DNA of 64,000 nt, from the NCBI RefSeq assembly GCF_021917145.1, contig NW_025814042.1, forward strand, positions 885,708 to 949,707. The letters run 5' to 3'. Every line of letters starts with the position of its first letter. Position 1 is the stretch's first letter. The position numbers and the translations under genes are program-made. Below the pieces are notes generated by a model. The model was not told the origin of the DNA. It saw only the letters and a program-made list of their open reading frames with translations, and searched no databases. Source of the DNA: Hypomesus transpacificus. Lineage: Eukaryota > Chordata > Actinopteri > Osmeriformes > Osmeridae. Shown here piece after piece: positions 53,529 through 64,000 of this stretch.

Positions 53529-55200
53529 TTACATCATTAGATGATCAATCCATAATTTCAGCATTCTATGTGCAGTTCCAGGAGTCCAAAGGACCGGATC
53601 CTGTTCTGTGACCCGGAATCGGATTCTATCCAGTTCAGGTATTGGCTGGAAGGGAGAAATATTATCAATTTTGATATTAAGAGTCTCCAATAATTTTTGT
53701 TGGTCTAAATCTAGTCTGTCGGAGAAAGTGATGAGTGGCATATAGGCGGCAGCCCTGGGAAAAGCTTTGCCACAGGACTGCCCGAGCTGCCGCACTTGCT
53801 TCCAGGTAGTGCTGGCCCTCTGTCTGTCTAGACAGTTCCCCAGACCCACAGACAGAATCACGTGTTTCACGTCTGGGTTTGGTGTTAGTTTCTCTAGCAC
53901 CCCCCTTAGGTGAAGACAGTTAGCCTCAGGAAAACTGTCGACCTGGATGTTCTCATCCTGAAAAGTAGGGATGGCCGAGAGGTTGGTATCACCCAACACC
54001 AATATGGGTTTAATTACCTCTAAATTCCACTCATATATCTTTCTCCTGCAGATGGGATGGATCGTTGGCTCCAGCCGCAAGGAGAGTTCCGGAGGCAACT
54101 GACGGTCAGTGAGCAGGTCAGTGGGGTCAAGGGGAGGGGGGAGGGGATAAGGGGAGGGGGGGGGGAGGGTTGGGATTAGGCATGGGAAAGGAGGGGTTGG
54201 GGTTAGGATCAGGGGTCAGGAAGCCCCTAGTTCCCACCATGGGATTTGGTGGGGGGGGAGGGGTGGGGTTGGAAATGGGGAAGGAAAGGTTGGGGTTAGG
54301 AGGTGGGGTAGGGGCAGAATTAGGACCCCTTTTGTCCACCAAACTGTCACTCAAACGCTTCAGCATCACTTTGGGATGCCAACTGATCTCCACTGTTGGG
54401 GGCGGGTTGGTATTAGCCGGGCTAGTTACCACCTCACTGCTACTACTGGGGCCAACTTGAACCCTCTCCCTCACAATTTCGGAGACCCCAGATGTAATAT
54501 TTAGGGCCTCTTTAAAGGTAAGTAGGGAGGTCTCAGCTGTGCTTAACCCATGTAACAGTTTTTTGTTCTTTCTTTTCCCCACAGGAGATGTTCCAGAGGT
54601 CACCGGAATTCCCCCTGTTCCCACTGAAGGTAAGTGTCCATCCCCCTGGGTGACTACACCGGTGTCGGAGTCCTCCTCTATTGGAGTTAGGACCCCCGTA
54701 TCCATGGACGCAGGCAATGGTGGGAAGTCCTCTGGACTCATCGGACGGTGGGCCGGAGAAGGTGGATCTTCTCCTGGAGAGGTAAGTAATTCCCGCAATG
54801 TTTTCACTGATGATATTGTGAATTTGCGTTTATATCTCAACCTTCCCCAGCCCACCGCCACTCGAAGAGCCTCCTCATCCATCCCAGGTAAGTCACCCAG
54901 TAAGAAAACCAACATATCATTATAATGACATTTTAAAATTTCCAGGTTCCCCTCTAACCACTTATTGGTGTTGATTTTCACCTTGGTGGTGGTGTTAAGA
55001 GAGGGAGACGCAGGTTTAATAAATGTTGTTAACTTATTAACCTGTCTTTGCATCCCTTTCGGGCAGGATCCTTTAGAGATGGAATTATCCAGGATCTCTG
55101 TATGATGCAAGGCCTGGAGAATTTTAAAATATCTTTTAGCCAGTGGGACGTTCAGATATTTGGGTTTATTTCCCCCATTTTCCGTTGGTCCCACTTCCAT
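53529..55200 (-). pseudogene. SGNH-like ORF, copy 3, frameshifted
   Basis: A poly-G run of ten (54156-54165) instead of nine shifts the frame in the proline-rich linker. The N-terminal part ends after 357 codons. The SGNH-like part remains as a separate 189-codon frame. Confidence 0.8.
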
Positions 55201-55764
55201 ACTCCCTGGTAAAACTGAAACCGCTAAAATTGCTAAAAGTATGTCTAAAATGTCTCAATAAAAATTGTTCAGACAAATAAAATGCATCTACTACCTATGG
55301 TGTTTTCCTATTTAGTCCTTTAAATTGCAGATAGAAAATGATTGGCTTTTAGAAAAGCCTTTCTAAAAAGAGCCCTTACTATAAGGGTTGTCTTTTTTTG
55401 CCCCAATGACACCTGTGCAGGGTAAAGATGGCCCCTTCCTTGGTCAGTCCCTTTAGAACTGCACACTGTGCTTTTTGAACAAAAGGTTCCAAACCAGGAA
55501 TAAGGTAAGTGCACCACACACCCACACACACACACACTCACCCCACACAAAGAGGGAACTGAGCCAACCAGGGTTTTTTCTCCCCTGCTCATAAAGTGCC
55601 AAGTACTGGGTGCAAAGATCTGCAACTGTTTATTTAAAACAAAGGACTAAAAAAAGTTCAAAGATGGACTGGGTCCACTCTGAATAAAACCATAGGATAA
55701 AATGCACTCTAAAAGTTTTTGCCCCCCATAAAAGAGTAAAAGAGTAAAAGAATAAAAGAGAGAG

Positions 55765-55803
55765 CTCCTAACGTTTCACCTTCACAAGGCTTCCTCAGAG
55801 GAG
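55765..55803 (-). ncRNA. Hammerhead-like motif, 2.9-kb unit 3
   Basis: Identical copy of the motif at 49974-50012. Confidence 0.55.
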
Positions 55804-56428
55804 AACTGAGTTGGATGAGGCAGACAGGAAGTTAAGTAGTGGAGGAGGGGAGGGGGCTTGGCCACTTCCTGTGGTTTCTATTGGCCAATCTGCCATACCC
55901 CTCTCACACCTTCTTGTGTTCAATCAAGGCTTAATTAGGCCCAACACTTTCTTTGTAAAAGTTACCAATAACTTAATTCCTATCTAAAACCTCCAAAGAT
56001 AGAGCAAGGGGGAATTTAAAATTATTTTCCAAAAAATAAAACACTAGACTAGGCTCTGGCTGGGTTAGGTTTGTGGAAGTCTTAGCCCAATTTTGGGCTA
56101 GAGTTGCACTGGCACAAGTCTCATGTTTTTATTTGATGGTTTTTTCATCCCCAGGAAAAAGGTGAAGAGGAGGATTATGTTCCCATAAAGGTAGGTATCC
56201 AGGTAGGTATACAGGTAAGTAAAAATTCATATCCTGTACTCGAGATCCCTATTGATCTTTTTCCTTTTGTTTCCTTTTCCATAGGTACCCTTTTCCCCCT
56301 GCTGGTCATTTCAGGTAAGTAGAAATATGTATGTGTGATCCCTGGTAGTATTAATGTATAATATTTTATTTCTCTCCCCAGGAATCCTTCATCTACTCCC
56401 CGGAAATCAGCCGGGAATACGTAACCCT

Positions 56429-58100
56429 TTACATCATTAGATGATCAATCCATAATTTCAGCATTCTATGTGCAGTTCCAGGAGTCCAAAGGACCGGATC
56501 CTGTTCTGTGACCCGGAATCGGATTCTATCCAGTTCAGGTATTGGCTGGAAGGGAGAAATATTATCAATTTTGATATTAAGAGTCTCCAATAATTTTTGT
56601 TGGTCTAAATCTAGTCTGTCGGAGAAAGTGATGAGTGGCATATAGGCGGCAGCCCTGGGAAAAGCTTTGCCACAGGACTGCCCGAGCTGCCGCACTTGCT
56701 TCCAGGTAGTGCTGGCCCTCTGTCTGTCTAGACAGTTCCCCAGACCCACAGACAGAATCACGTGTTTCACGTCTGGGTTTGGTGTTAGTTTCTCTAGCAC
56801 CCCCCTTAGGTGAAGACAGTTAGCCTCAGGAAAACTGTCGACCTGGATGTTCTCATCCTGAAAAGTAGGGATGGCCGAGAGGTTGGTATCACCCAACACC
56901 AATATGGGTTTAATTACCTCTAAATTCCACTCATATATCTTTCTCCTGCAGATGGGATGGATCGTTGGCTCCAGCCGCAAGGAGAGTTCCGGAGGCAACT
57001 GACGGTCAGTGAGCAGGTCAGTGGGGTCAAGGGGAGGGGGGAGGGGATAAGGGGAGGGGGGGGGGAGGGTTGGGATTAGGCATGGGAAAGGAGGGGTTGG
57101 GGTTAGGATCAGGGGTCAGGAAGCCCCTAGTTCCCACCATGGGATTTGGTGGGGGGGGAGGGGTGGGGTTGGAAATGGGGAAGGAAAGGTTGGGGTTAGG
57201 AGGTGGGGTAGGGGCAGAATTAGGACCCCTTTTGTCCACCAAACTGTCACTCAAACGCTTCAGCATCACTTTGGGATGCCAACTGATCTCCACTGTTGGG
57301 GGCGGGTTGGTATTAGCCGGGCTAGTTACCACCTCACTGCTACTACTGGGGCCAACTTGAACCCTCTCCCTCACAATTTCGGAGACCCCAGATGTAATAT
57401 TTAGGTCCTCTTTAAAGGTAAGTAGGGAGGTCTCAGCTGTGCTTAACCCATGTAACAGTTTTTTGTTCTTTCTTTTCCCCACAGGAGATGTTCCAGAGGT
57501 CACCGGAATTCCCCCTGTTCCCACTGAAGGTAAGTGTCCATCCCCCTGGGTGACTACACCGGTGTCGGAGTCCTCCTCTATTGGAGTTAGGACCCCCGTA
57601 TCCATGGACGCAGGCAATGGTGGGAAGTCCTCTGGACTCATCGGACGGTGGGCCGGAGAAGGTGGATCTTCTCCTGGAGAGGTAAGTAATTCCCGCAATG
57701 TTTTCACTGATGATATTGTGAATTTGCGTTTATATCTCAACCTTCCCCAGCCCACCGCCACTCGAAGAGCCTCCTCATCCATCCCAGGTAAGTCACCCAG
57801 TAAGAAAACCAACATATCATTATAATGACATTTTAAAATTTCCAGGTTCCCCTCTAACCACTTATTGGTGTTGATTTTCACCTTGGTGGTGGTGTTAAGA
57901 GAGGGAGACGCAGGTTTAATAAATGTTGTTAACTTATTAACCTGTCTTTGCATCCCTTTCGGGCAGGATCCTTTAGAGATGGAATTATCCAGGATCTCTG
58001 TATGATGCAAGGCCTGGAGAATTTTAAAATATCTTTTAGCCAGTGGGACGTTCAGATATTTGGGTTTATTTCCCCCATTTTCCGTTGGTCCCACTTCCAT
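56429..58100 (-). pseudogene. SGNH-like ORF, copy 4, frameshifted
   Basis: It has the same +1 G frameshift (57056-57065) as copy 3 and one amino-acid change in the N-terminal part (FKEDLNI for FKEALNI). Confidence 0.8.
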
Positions 58101-58656
58101 ACTCCCTGGTAAAACTGAAACCGCTAAAATTGCTAAAAGTATGTCTAAAATGTCTCAATAAAAATTGTTCAGACAAATAAAATGCATCTACTACCTATGG
58201 TGTTTTCCTATTTAGTCCTTTAAATTGCAGATAGAAAATGATTGGCTTTTAGAAAAGCCTTTCTAAAAAGAGCCCTTACTATAAGGGTTGTCTTTTTTTG
58301 CCCCAATGACACCTGTGCAGGGTAAAGATGGCCCCTTCCTTGGTCAGTCCCTTTAGAACTGCACACTGTGCTTTTTGAACAAAAGGTTCCAAACCAGGAA
58401 TAAGGTAAGTGCACCACACACCCACACACACACACACTCACCCCACACAAAGAGGGAACTGAGCCAACCAGGGTTTTTTCTCCCCTGCTCATAAAGTGCC
58501 AAGTACTGGGTGCAAAGATCTGCAACTGTTTATTTAAAACAAAGGACTAAAAAAAGTTCAAAGATGGACTGGGTCCACTCTGAATAAAACCATAGGATAA
58601 AATGCACTCTAAAAGTTTTTGCCCCCCATAAAAGAGTAAAAGAATAAAAGAGAGAG

Positions 58657-58695
58657 CTCCTAACGTTTCACCTTCACAAGGCTTCCTCAGAGGAG
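58657..58695 (-). ncRNA. Hammerhead-like motif, 2.9-kb unit 4
   Basis: Identical copy of the motif at 49974-50012. Confidence 0.55.
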
Positions 58696-59320
58696 AACTG
58701 AGTTGGATGAGGCAGACAGGAAGTTAAGTAGTGGAGGAGGGGAGGGGGCTTGGCCACTTCCTGTGGTTTCTATTGGCCAATCTGCCATACCCCTCTCACA
58801 CCTTCTTGTGTTCAATCAAGGCTTAATTAGGCCCAACACTTTCTTTGTAAAAGTTACCAATAACTTAATTCCTATCTAAAACCTCCAAAGATAGAGCAAG
58901 GGGGAATTTAAAATTATTTTCCAAAAAATAAAACACTAGACTAGGCTCTGGCTGGGTTAGGTTTGTGGAAGTCTTAGCCCAATTTTGGGCTAGAGTTGCA
59001 CTGGCACAAGTCTCATGTTTTTATTTGATGGTTTTTTCATCCCCAGGAAAAAGGTGAAGAGGAGGATTATGTTCCCATAAAGGTAGGTATCCAGGTAGGT
59101 ATACAGGTAAGTAAAAATTCATATCCTGTACTCGAGATCCCTATTGATCTTTTTCCTTTTGTTTCCTTTTCCATAGGTACCCTTTTCCCCCTGCTGGTCA
59201 TTTCAGGTAAGTAGAAATATGTATGTGTGATCCCTGGTAGTATTAATGTATAATATTTTATTTCTCTCCCCAGGAATCCTTCATCTACTCCCCGGAAATC
59301 AGCCGGGAATACGTAACCCT

Positions 59321-60991
59321 TTACATCATTAGATGATCAATCCATAATTTCAGCATTCTATGTGCAGTTCCAGGAGTCCAAAGGACCGGATCCTGTTCTG
59401 TGACCCGGAATCGGATTCTATCCAGTTCAGGTATTGGCTGGAAGGGAGAAATATTATCAATTTTGATATTAAGAGTCTCCAATAATTTTTGTTGGTCTAA
59501 ATCTAGTCTGTCGGAGAAAGTGATGAGTGGCATATAGGCGGCAGCCCTGGGAAAAGCTTTGCCACAGGACTGCCCGAGCTGCCGCACTTGCTTCCAGGTA
59601 GTGCTGGCCCTCTGTCTGTCTAGACAGTTCCCCAGACCCACAGACAGAATCACGTGTTTCACGTCTGGGTTTGGTGTTAGTTTCTCTAGCACCCCCCTTA
59701 GGTGAAGACAGTTAGCCTCAGGAAAACTGTCGACCTGGATGTTCTCATCCTGAAAAGTAGGGATGGCCGAGAGGTTGGTATCACCCAACACCAATATGGG
59801 TTTAATTACCTCTAAATTCCACTCATATATCTTTCTCCTGCAGATGGGATGGATCGTTGGCTCCAGCCGCAAGGAGAGTTCCGGAGGCAACTGACGGTCA
59901 GTGAGCAGGTCAGTGGGGTCAAGGGGAGGGGGGAGGGGATAAGGGGAGGGGGGGGGAGGGTTGGGATTAGGCATGGGAAAGGAGGGGTTGGGGTTAGGAT
60001 CAGGGGTCAGGAAGCCCCTAGTTCCCACCATGGGATTTGGTGGGGGGGGAGGGGTGGGGTTGGAAATGGGGAAGGAAAGGTTGGGGTTAGGAGGTGGGGT
60101 AGGGGCAGAATTAGGACCCCTTTTGTCCACCAAACTGTCACTCAAACGCTTCAGCATCACTTTGGGATGCCAACTGATCTCCACTGTTGGGGGCGGGTTG
60201 GTATTAGCCGGGCTAGTTACCACCTCACTGCTACTACTGGGGCCAACTTGAACCCTCTCCCTCACAATTTCGGAGACCCCAGATGTAATATTTAGGGCCT
60301 CTTTAAAGGTAAGTAGGGAGGTCTCAGCTGTGCTTAACCCATGTAACAGTTTTTTGTTCTTTCTTTTCCCCACAGGAGATGTTCCAGAGGTCACCGGAAT
60401 TCCCCCTGTTCCCACTGAAGGTAAGTGTCCATCCCCCTGGGTGACTACACCGGTGTCGGAGTCCTCCTCTATTGGAGTTAGGACCCCCGTATCCATGGAC
60501 GCAGGCAATGGTGGGAAGTCCTCTGGACTCATCGGACGGTGGGCCGGAGAAGGTGGATCTTCTCCTGGAGAGGTAAGTAATTCCCGCAATGTTTTCACTG
60601 ATGATATTGTGAATTTGCGTTTATATCTCAACCTTCCCCAGCCCACCGCCACTCGAAGAGCCTCCTCATCCATCCCAGGTAAGTCACCCAGTAAGAAAAC
60701 CAACATATCATTATAATGACATTTTAAAATTTCCAGGTTCCCCTCTAACCACTTATTGGTGTTGATTTTCACCTTGGTGGTGGTGTTAAGAGAGGGAGAC
60801 GCAGGTTTAATAAATGTTGTTAACTTATTAACCTGTCTTTGCATCCCTTTCGGGCAGGATCCTTTAGAGATGGAATTATCCAGGATCTCTGTATGATGCA
60901 AGGCCTGGAGAATTTTAAAATATCTTTTAGCCAGTGGGACGTTCAGATATTTGGGTTTATTTCCCCCATTTTCCGTTGGTCCCACTTCCAT
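59321..60991 (-). CDS. SGNH-like ORF, copy 5, 556 codons
   Basis: Intact, with nine G in the linker run as in copies 1 and 2. It lies to the right of the two frameshifted copies, so the intact and broken alleles are not ordered by position. Confidence 0.75.
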   Translation of the reverse strand: MEVGPTENGGNKPKYLNVPLAKRYFKILQALHHTEILDNSISKGSCPKGMQRQVNKLTTFIKPASPSLNTTTKVKINTNKWLEGNLEILKCHYNDMLVFLLGDLPGMDEEALRVAVGWGRLRYKRKFTISSVKTLRELLTSPGEDPPSPAHRPMSPEDFPPLPASMDTGVLTPIEEDSDTGVVTQGDGHLPSVGTGGIPVTSGTSPVGKRKNKKLLHGLSTAETSLLTFKEALNITSGVSEIVRERVQVGPSSSSEVVTSPANTNPPPTVEISWHPKVMLKRLSDSLVDKRGPNSAPTPPPNPNLSFPISNPTPPPPPNPMVGTRGFLTPDPNPNPSFPMPNPNPPPPSPYPLPPPLDPTDLLTDRQLPPELSLRLEPTIHPICRRKIYEWNLEVIKPILVLGDTNLSAIPTFQDENIQVDSFPEANCLHLRGVLEKLTPNPDVKHVILSVGLGNCLDRQRASTTWKQVRQLGQSCGKAFPRAAAYMPLITFSDRLDLDQQKLLETLNIKIDNISPFQPIPELDRIRFRVTEQDPVLWTPGTAHRMLKLWIDHLMM

Positions 60992-61541
60992 ACTCCCTGG
61001 TAAAACTGAAACCGCTAAAATTGCTAAAAGTATGTCTAAAATGTCTCAATAAAAATTGTTCAGACAAATAAAATGCATCTACTACCTATGGTGTTTTCCT
61101 ATTTAGTCCTTTAAATTGCAGATAGAAAATGATTGGCTTTTAGAAAAGCCTTTCTAAAAAGAGCCCTTACTATAAGGGTTGTCTTTTTTTGCCCCAATGA
61201 CACCTGTGCAGGGTAAAGATGGCCCCTTCCTTGGTCAGTCCCTTTAGAACTGCACACTGTGCTTTTTGAACAAAAGGTTCCAAACCAGGAATAAGGTAAG
61301 TGCACCACACACCCACACACACTCACCCCACACAAAGAGGGAACTGAGCCAACCAGGGTTTTTTCTCCCCTGCTCATAAAGTGCCAAGTACTGGGTGCAA
61401 AGATCTGCAACTGTTTATTTAAAACAAAGGACTAAAAAAAGTTCAAAGATGGACTGGGTCCACTCTGAATAAAACCATAGGATAAAATGCACTCTAAAAG
61501 TTTTTGCCCCCCATAAAAGAGTAAAAGAATAAAAGAGAGAG

Positions 61542-61580
61542 CTCCTAACGTTTCACCTTCACAAGGCTTCCTCAGAGGAG
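61542..61580 (-). ncRNA. Hammerhead-like motif, 2.9-kb unit 5
   Basis: Identical copy of the motif at 49974-50012. Confidence 0.55.
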
Positions 61581-62205
61581 AACTGAGTTGGATGAGGCAG
61601 ACAGGAAGTTAAGTAGTGGAGGAGGGGAGGGGGCTTGGCCACTTCCTGTGGTTTCTATTGGCCAATCTGCCATACCCCTCTCACACCTTCTTGTGTTCAA
61701 TCAAGGCTTAATTAGGCCCAACACTTTCTTTGTAAAAGTTACCAATAACTTAATTCCTATCTAAAACCTCCAAAGATAGAGCAAGGGGGAATTTAAAATT
61801 ATTTTCCAAAAAATAAAACACTAGACTAGGCTCTGGCTGGGTTAGGTTTGTGGAAGTCTTAGCCCAATTTTGGGCTAGAGTTGCACTGGCACAAGTCTCA
61901 TGTTTTTATTTGATGGTTTTTTCATCCCCAGGAAAAAGGTGAAGAGGAGGATTATGTTCCCATAAAGGTAGGTATCCAGGTAGGTATACAGGTAAGTAAA
62001 AATTCATATCCTGTACTCGAGATCCCTATTGATCTTTTTCCTTTTGTTTCCTTTTCCATAGGTACCCTTTTCCCCCTGCTGGTCATTTCAGGTAAGTAGA
62101 AATATGTATGTGTGATCCCTGGTAGTATTAATGTATAATATTTTATTTCTCTCCCCAGGAATCCTTCATCTACTCCCCGGAAATCAGCCGGGAATACGTA
62201 ACCCT

Positions 62206-62895
62206 TTACATCATTAGATGATCAATCCATAATTTCAGCATTCTATGTGCAGTTCCAGGAGTCCAAAGGACCGGATCCTGTTCTGTGACCCGGAATCGGA
62301 TTCTATCCAGTTCAGGTATTGGCTGGAAGGGAGAAATATTATCAATTTTGATATTAAGAGTCTCCAATAATTTTTGTTGGTCTAAATCTAGTCTGTCGGA
62401 GAAAGTGATGAGTGGCATATAGGCGGCAGCCCTGGGAAAAGCTTTGCCACAGGACTGCCCGAGCTGCCGCACTTGCTTCCAGGTAGTGCTGGCCCTCTGT
62501 CTGTCTAGACAGTTCCCCAGACCCACAGACAGAATCACGTGTTTCACGTCTGGGTTTGGTGTTAGTTTCTCTAGCACCCCCCTTAGGTGAAGACAGTTAG
62601 CCTCAGGAAAACTGTCGACCTGGATGTTCTCATCCTGAAAAGTAGGGATGGCCGAGAGGTTGGTATCACCCAACACCAATATGGGTTTAATTACCTCTAA
62701 ATTCCACTCATATATCTTTCTCCTGCAGATGGGATGGATCGTTGGCTCCAGCCGCAAGGAGAGTTCCGGAGGCAACTGACGGTCAGTGAGCAGGTCAGTG
62801 GGGTCAAGGGGAGGGGGGAGGGGATAAGGGGAGGGGGGGGGGAGGGTTGGGATTAGGCATGGGAAAGGAGGGGTTGGGGTTAGGATCAGGGGTCA
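62206..62895 (-). pseudogene. SGNH-like ORF, copy 6, truncated
   Basis: Only the C-terminal SGNH-like part and a piece of the linker remain. The linker has ten G (62833-62842), and the rest of the gene is replaced by telomeric repeats after 62895. Confidence 0.85.
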
Positions 62896-63010
62896 GGGTC
62901 AGGGTCAGGGTTAGGGTTAGGGTTAGGGTTAGGGTTGGGGTTGGGGTTGGGGTTGGGGTTGGGGTTGGGGTTGGGTTAGGGTTAGGGTTAGGGTTAGGGT
63001 TAGGGTTAGG
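62896..63010 (+). repeat. Interstitial telomeric tract 3 with a TTGGGG block
   Basis: GTCAGG variants, then TTAGGG repeats, then six TTGGGG and one TTGGG (62935-62975), then TTAGGG again. It links the truncated 2.9-kb unit to a new 3.9-kb unit. Confidence 0.93.
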
Positions 63011-64000
63011 GAGCAGTGTCTGAAGACCCCCACGCCAAGCAGTTCAGTACTTCGACCCGCATAGGCTAGGGGTAAATGCACAAGTATCCTAGACCCATGT
63101 AGATCATCCATCAGAGGGGGTAGGGGAGTGGACCCCCTCCAGGACCCCAAAGGGGTCCCAGGCCTGTAGACCTTGTCACGCTTGCTACCCGAGGTAAATA
63201 AATGCCTAAGCACTAAGAGGACGTGAGCAACCGACGGGTACATGGATAACCCACCCCCGTATCCACTTACGGACGTGTGCAAACCACCAGGTCTAAGCAG
63301 GAGCATGCTCTGAAGTCTTCCGTCCCCACAAGCAAGGTAACCCCCGAGGAGGAGAGGTAGGAGACCTCTGGTGTCAAGGTTCACGCGTGGGTAGCAGAGG
63401 TGACCGGTAACCGTAGCACATGCTACATCCGAGTGAAGACACTGGGGGCTCCTCACATCCAATCCTAAGCGCGAAGCGCCGATTGCGCGGAGCCAAAGGT
63501 GTCCCAGCGGCAACGGTGATTCTGCGAAGTCCAAACAGGGTCCTCTTGAAGAGTAGTGGAACTGTCGTGAGTGAATGGATGCACATGAGTGTGTGAGTGC
63601 GTGCTATACCTGTGCCCAGAAGCCAACTCAATCTGAAAGTCTAAAAAAGGCCTGCCTGAAAAAGAGAGAATAACCTATACCAAAACCAGGGCGTGTTTGA
63701 AGAGTAGAAGACATCTGCACCTCATGTGCACCTGGGGAGAGAGCGGGTTAGTGGACAGGACACACGAGTGCCGTGAAAGCAAAATGGGGGTGCTCAGAAG
63801 AAGAGCACCGCAGGTGTACATGAGTACAGGAAGGACAGGGCCTGTGAGAAGGGAAAAAGAGACAATGCGTGTGGATGTGGAGATGTGTGTGTGCGAGCGA
63901 GAGGAGAGTGTGAGAGTGTGTAGTAGGCAGAGCAAGAGAGGGGGCTCCTCGGAGCCAAAGCAAGGTTGTAGTCAAGAACGCAGAACTCCACTCCCCGGGC
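63011..64000. repeat. 3.9-kb satellite, start of a second array, cut by the window
   Basis: It matches the first 990 bp of the 3.9-kb unit. It shares edge-type variants with the unit at 30135 (CACTTACGG, CTTCCGTCC, GGTAACCGTAG and part of the hairpin insertion). The ribozyme position lies beyond the window end. Confidence 0.93.

Larger units (their letters stand above)
47398..62895. repeat. 2.9-kb subtelomeric satellite, 5.4 head-to-tail copies
   Basis: Unit starts (GGTTTGTGG after GGGTTA) are at 47398, 50277, 53168, 56068, 58960 and 61845, giving lengths of 2879, 2891, 2900, 2892 and 2885. Length differences come from a 12-bp duplication at the first splice-donor cluster, a (CA)n run, a short A-rich repeat and a poly-G run. 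The sixth copy is cut at 62895 by telomeric repeats. Each unit carries, on the minus strand, a hammerhead-like motif followed by an ORF with an SGNH-like domain. On the + strand it carries a chain of strong splice sites. Confidence 0.95.

Noticed and set aside
30135-62895. CRISPR-like or prokaryotic repeat array
   Set aside because: Units of 2.9 and 3.9 kb without spacers, telomeric TTAGGG and eukaryotic tRNAs exclude this.

Overview
The window looks like vertebrate, most likely teleost fish, DNA close to a chromosome end. Evidence for this: the tRNA genes are near-identical to vertebrate consensus, the transposons are fish-type (RTE/Rex3-like LINE, DUF6729 and DUF6589 transposon proteins, a retrovirus with a tRNA-Trp primer site), introns have GT-AG borders, and TTAGGG telomeric repeats lie on the + strand. 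That orientation puts the telomere to the right. No ordinary single-copy host protein gene was recognised.

Layout. (1) 1-5850: a decayed mobile element with a RecQ-like helicase pseudogene (+) and a DUF6589 protein pseudogene (-), tail to tail. (2) 5858-7453 and 26111-27240: two copies of a tRNA-Gly/tRNA-Leu cluster. (3) 7454-26100: a large DUF6729 transposon gene (12 exons, +) that sits inside a tRNA-Gly gene. It is itself hit by an intact RTE-clade LINE (intron, 10327-13721) and by a 7.7-kb endogenous retrovirus (exon 8, 13948-21624, minus strand, LTRs almost identical). (4) 27265-29978: a second tRNA cluster (Glu, Thr, Lys, Asn, Tyr-like), most of it duplicated with a 1,628-bp period.

(5) At 29977 the second tRNA unit stops abruptly in TTAGGG repeats, and everything to the right is subtelomeric. 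A 3.9-kb satellite (4.4 copies, 30135-47370) is followed by a short TTAGGG tract, a 2.9-kb satellite (5.4 copies, 47398-62895), a TTAGGG/TTGGGG tract, and then the 3.9-kb satellite again (63011 to the window end). Unit junctions keep a single GGGTTAGG.

Main discovery candidates. The 3.9-kb satellite carries, in every complete unit on the minus strand, a hammerhead ribozyme with a perfect conserved core and a GUC cleavage site. The 2.9-kb satellite carries a weaker hammerhead-like motif on the same strand, upstream of a 556-codon ORF ending in an SGNH (GDSL)-like domain. The opposite (+, TERRA-like) strand of the 2.9-kb unit holds seven AG|GTAAGT splice donors plus strong acceptors per unit. 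Hammerhead motif, esterase-like ORF and telomeric junctions together recall telomere-associated retroelements. No reverse transcriptase is visible in the arrays, so that link is inference.
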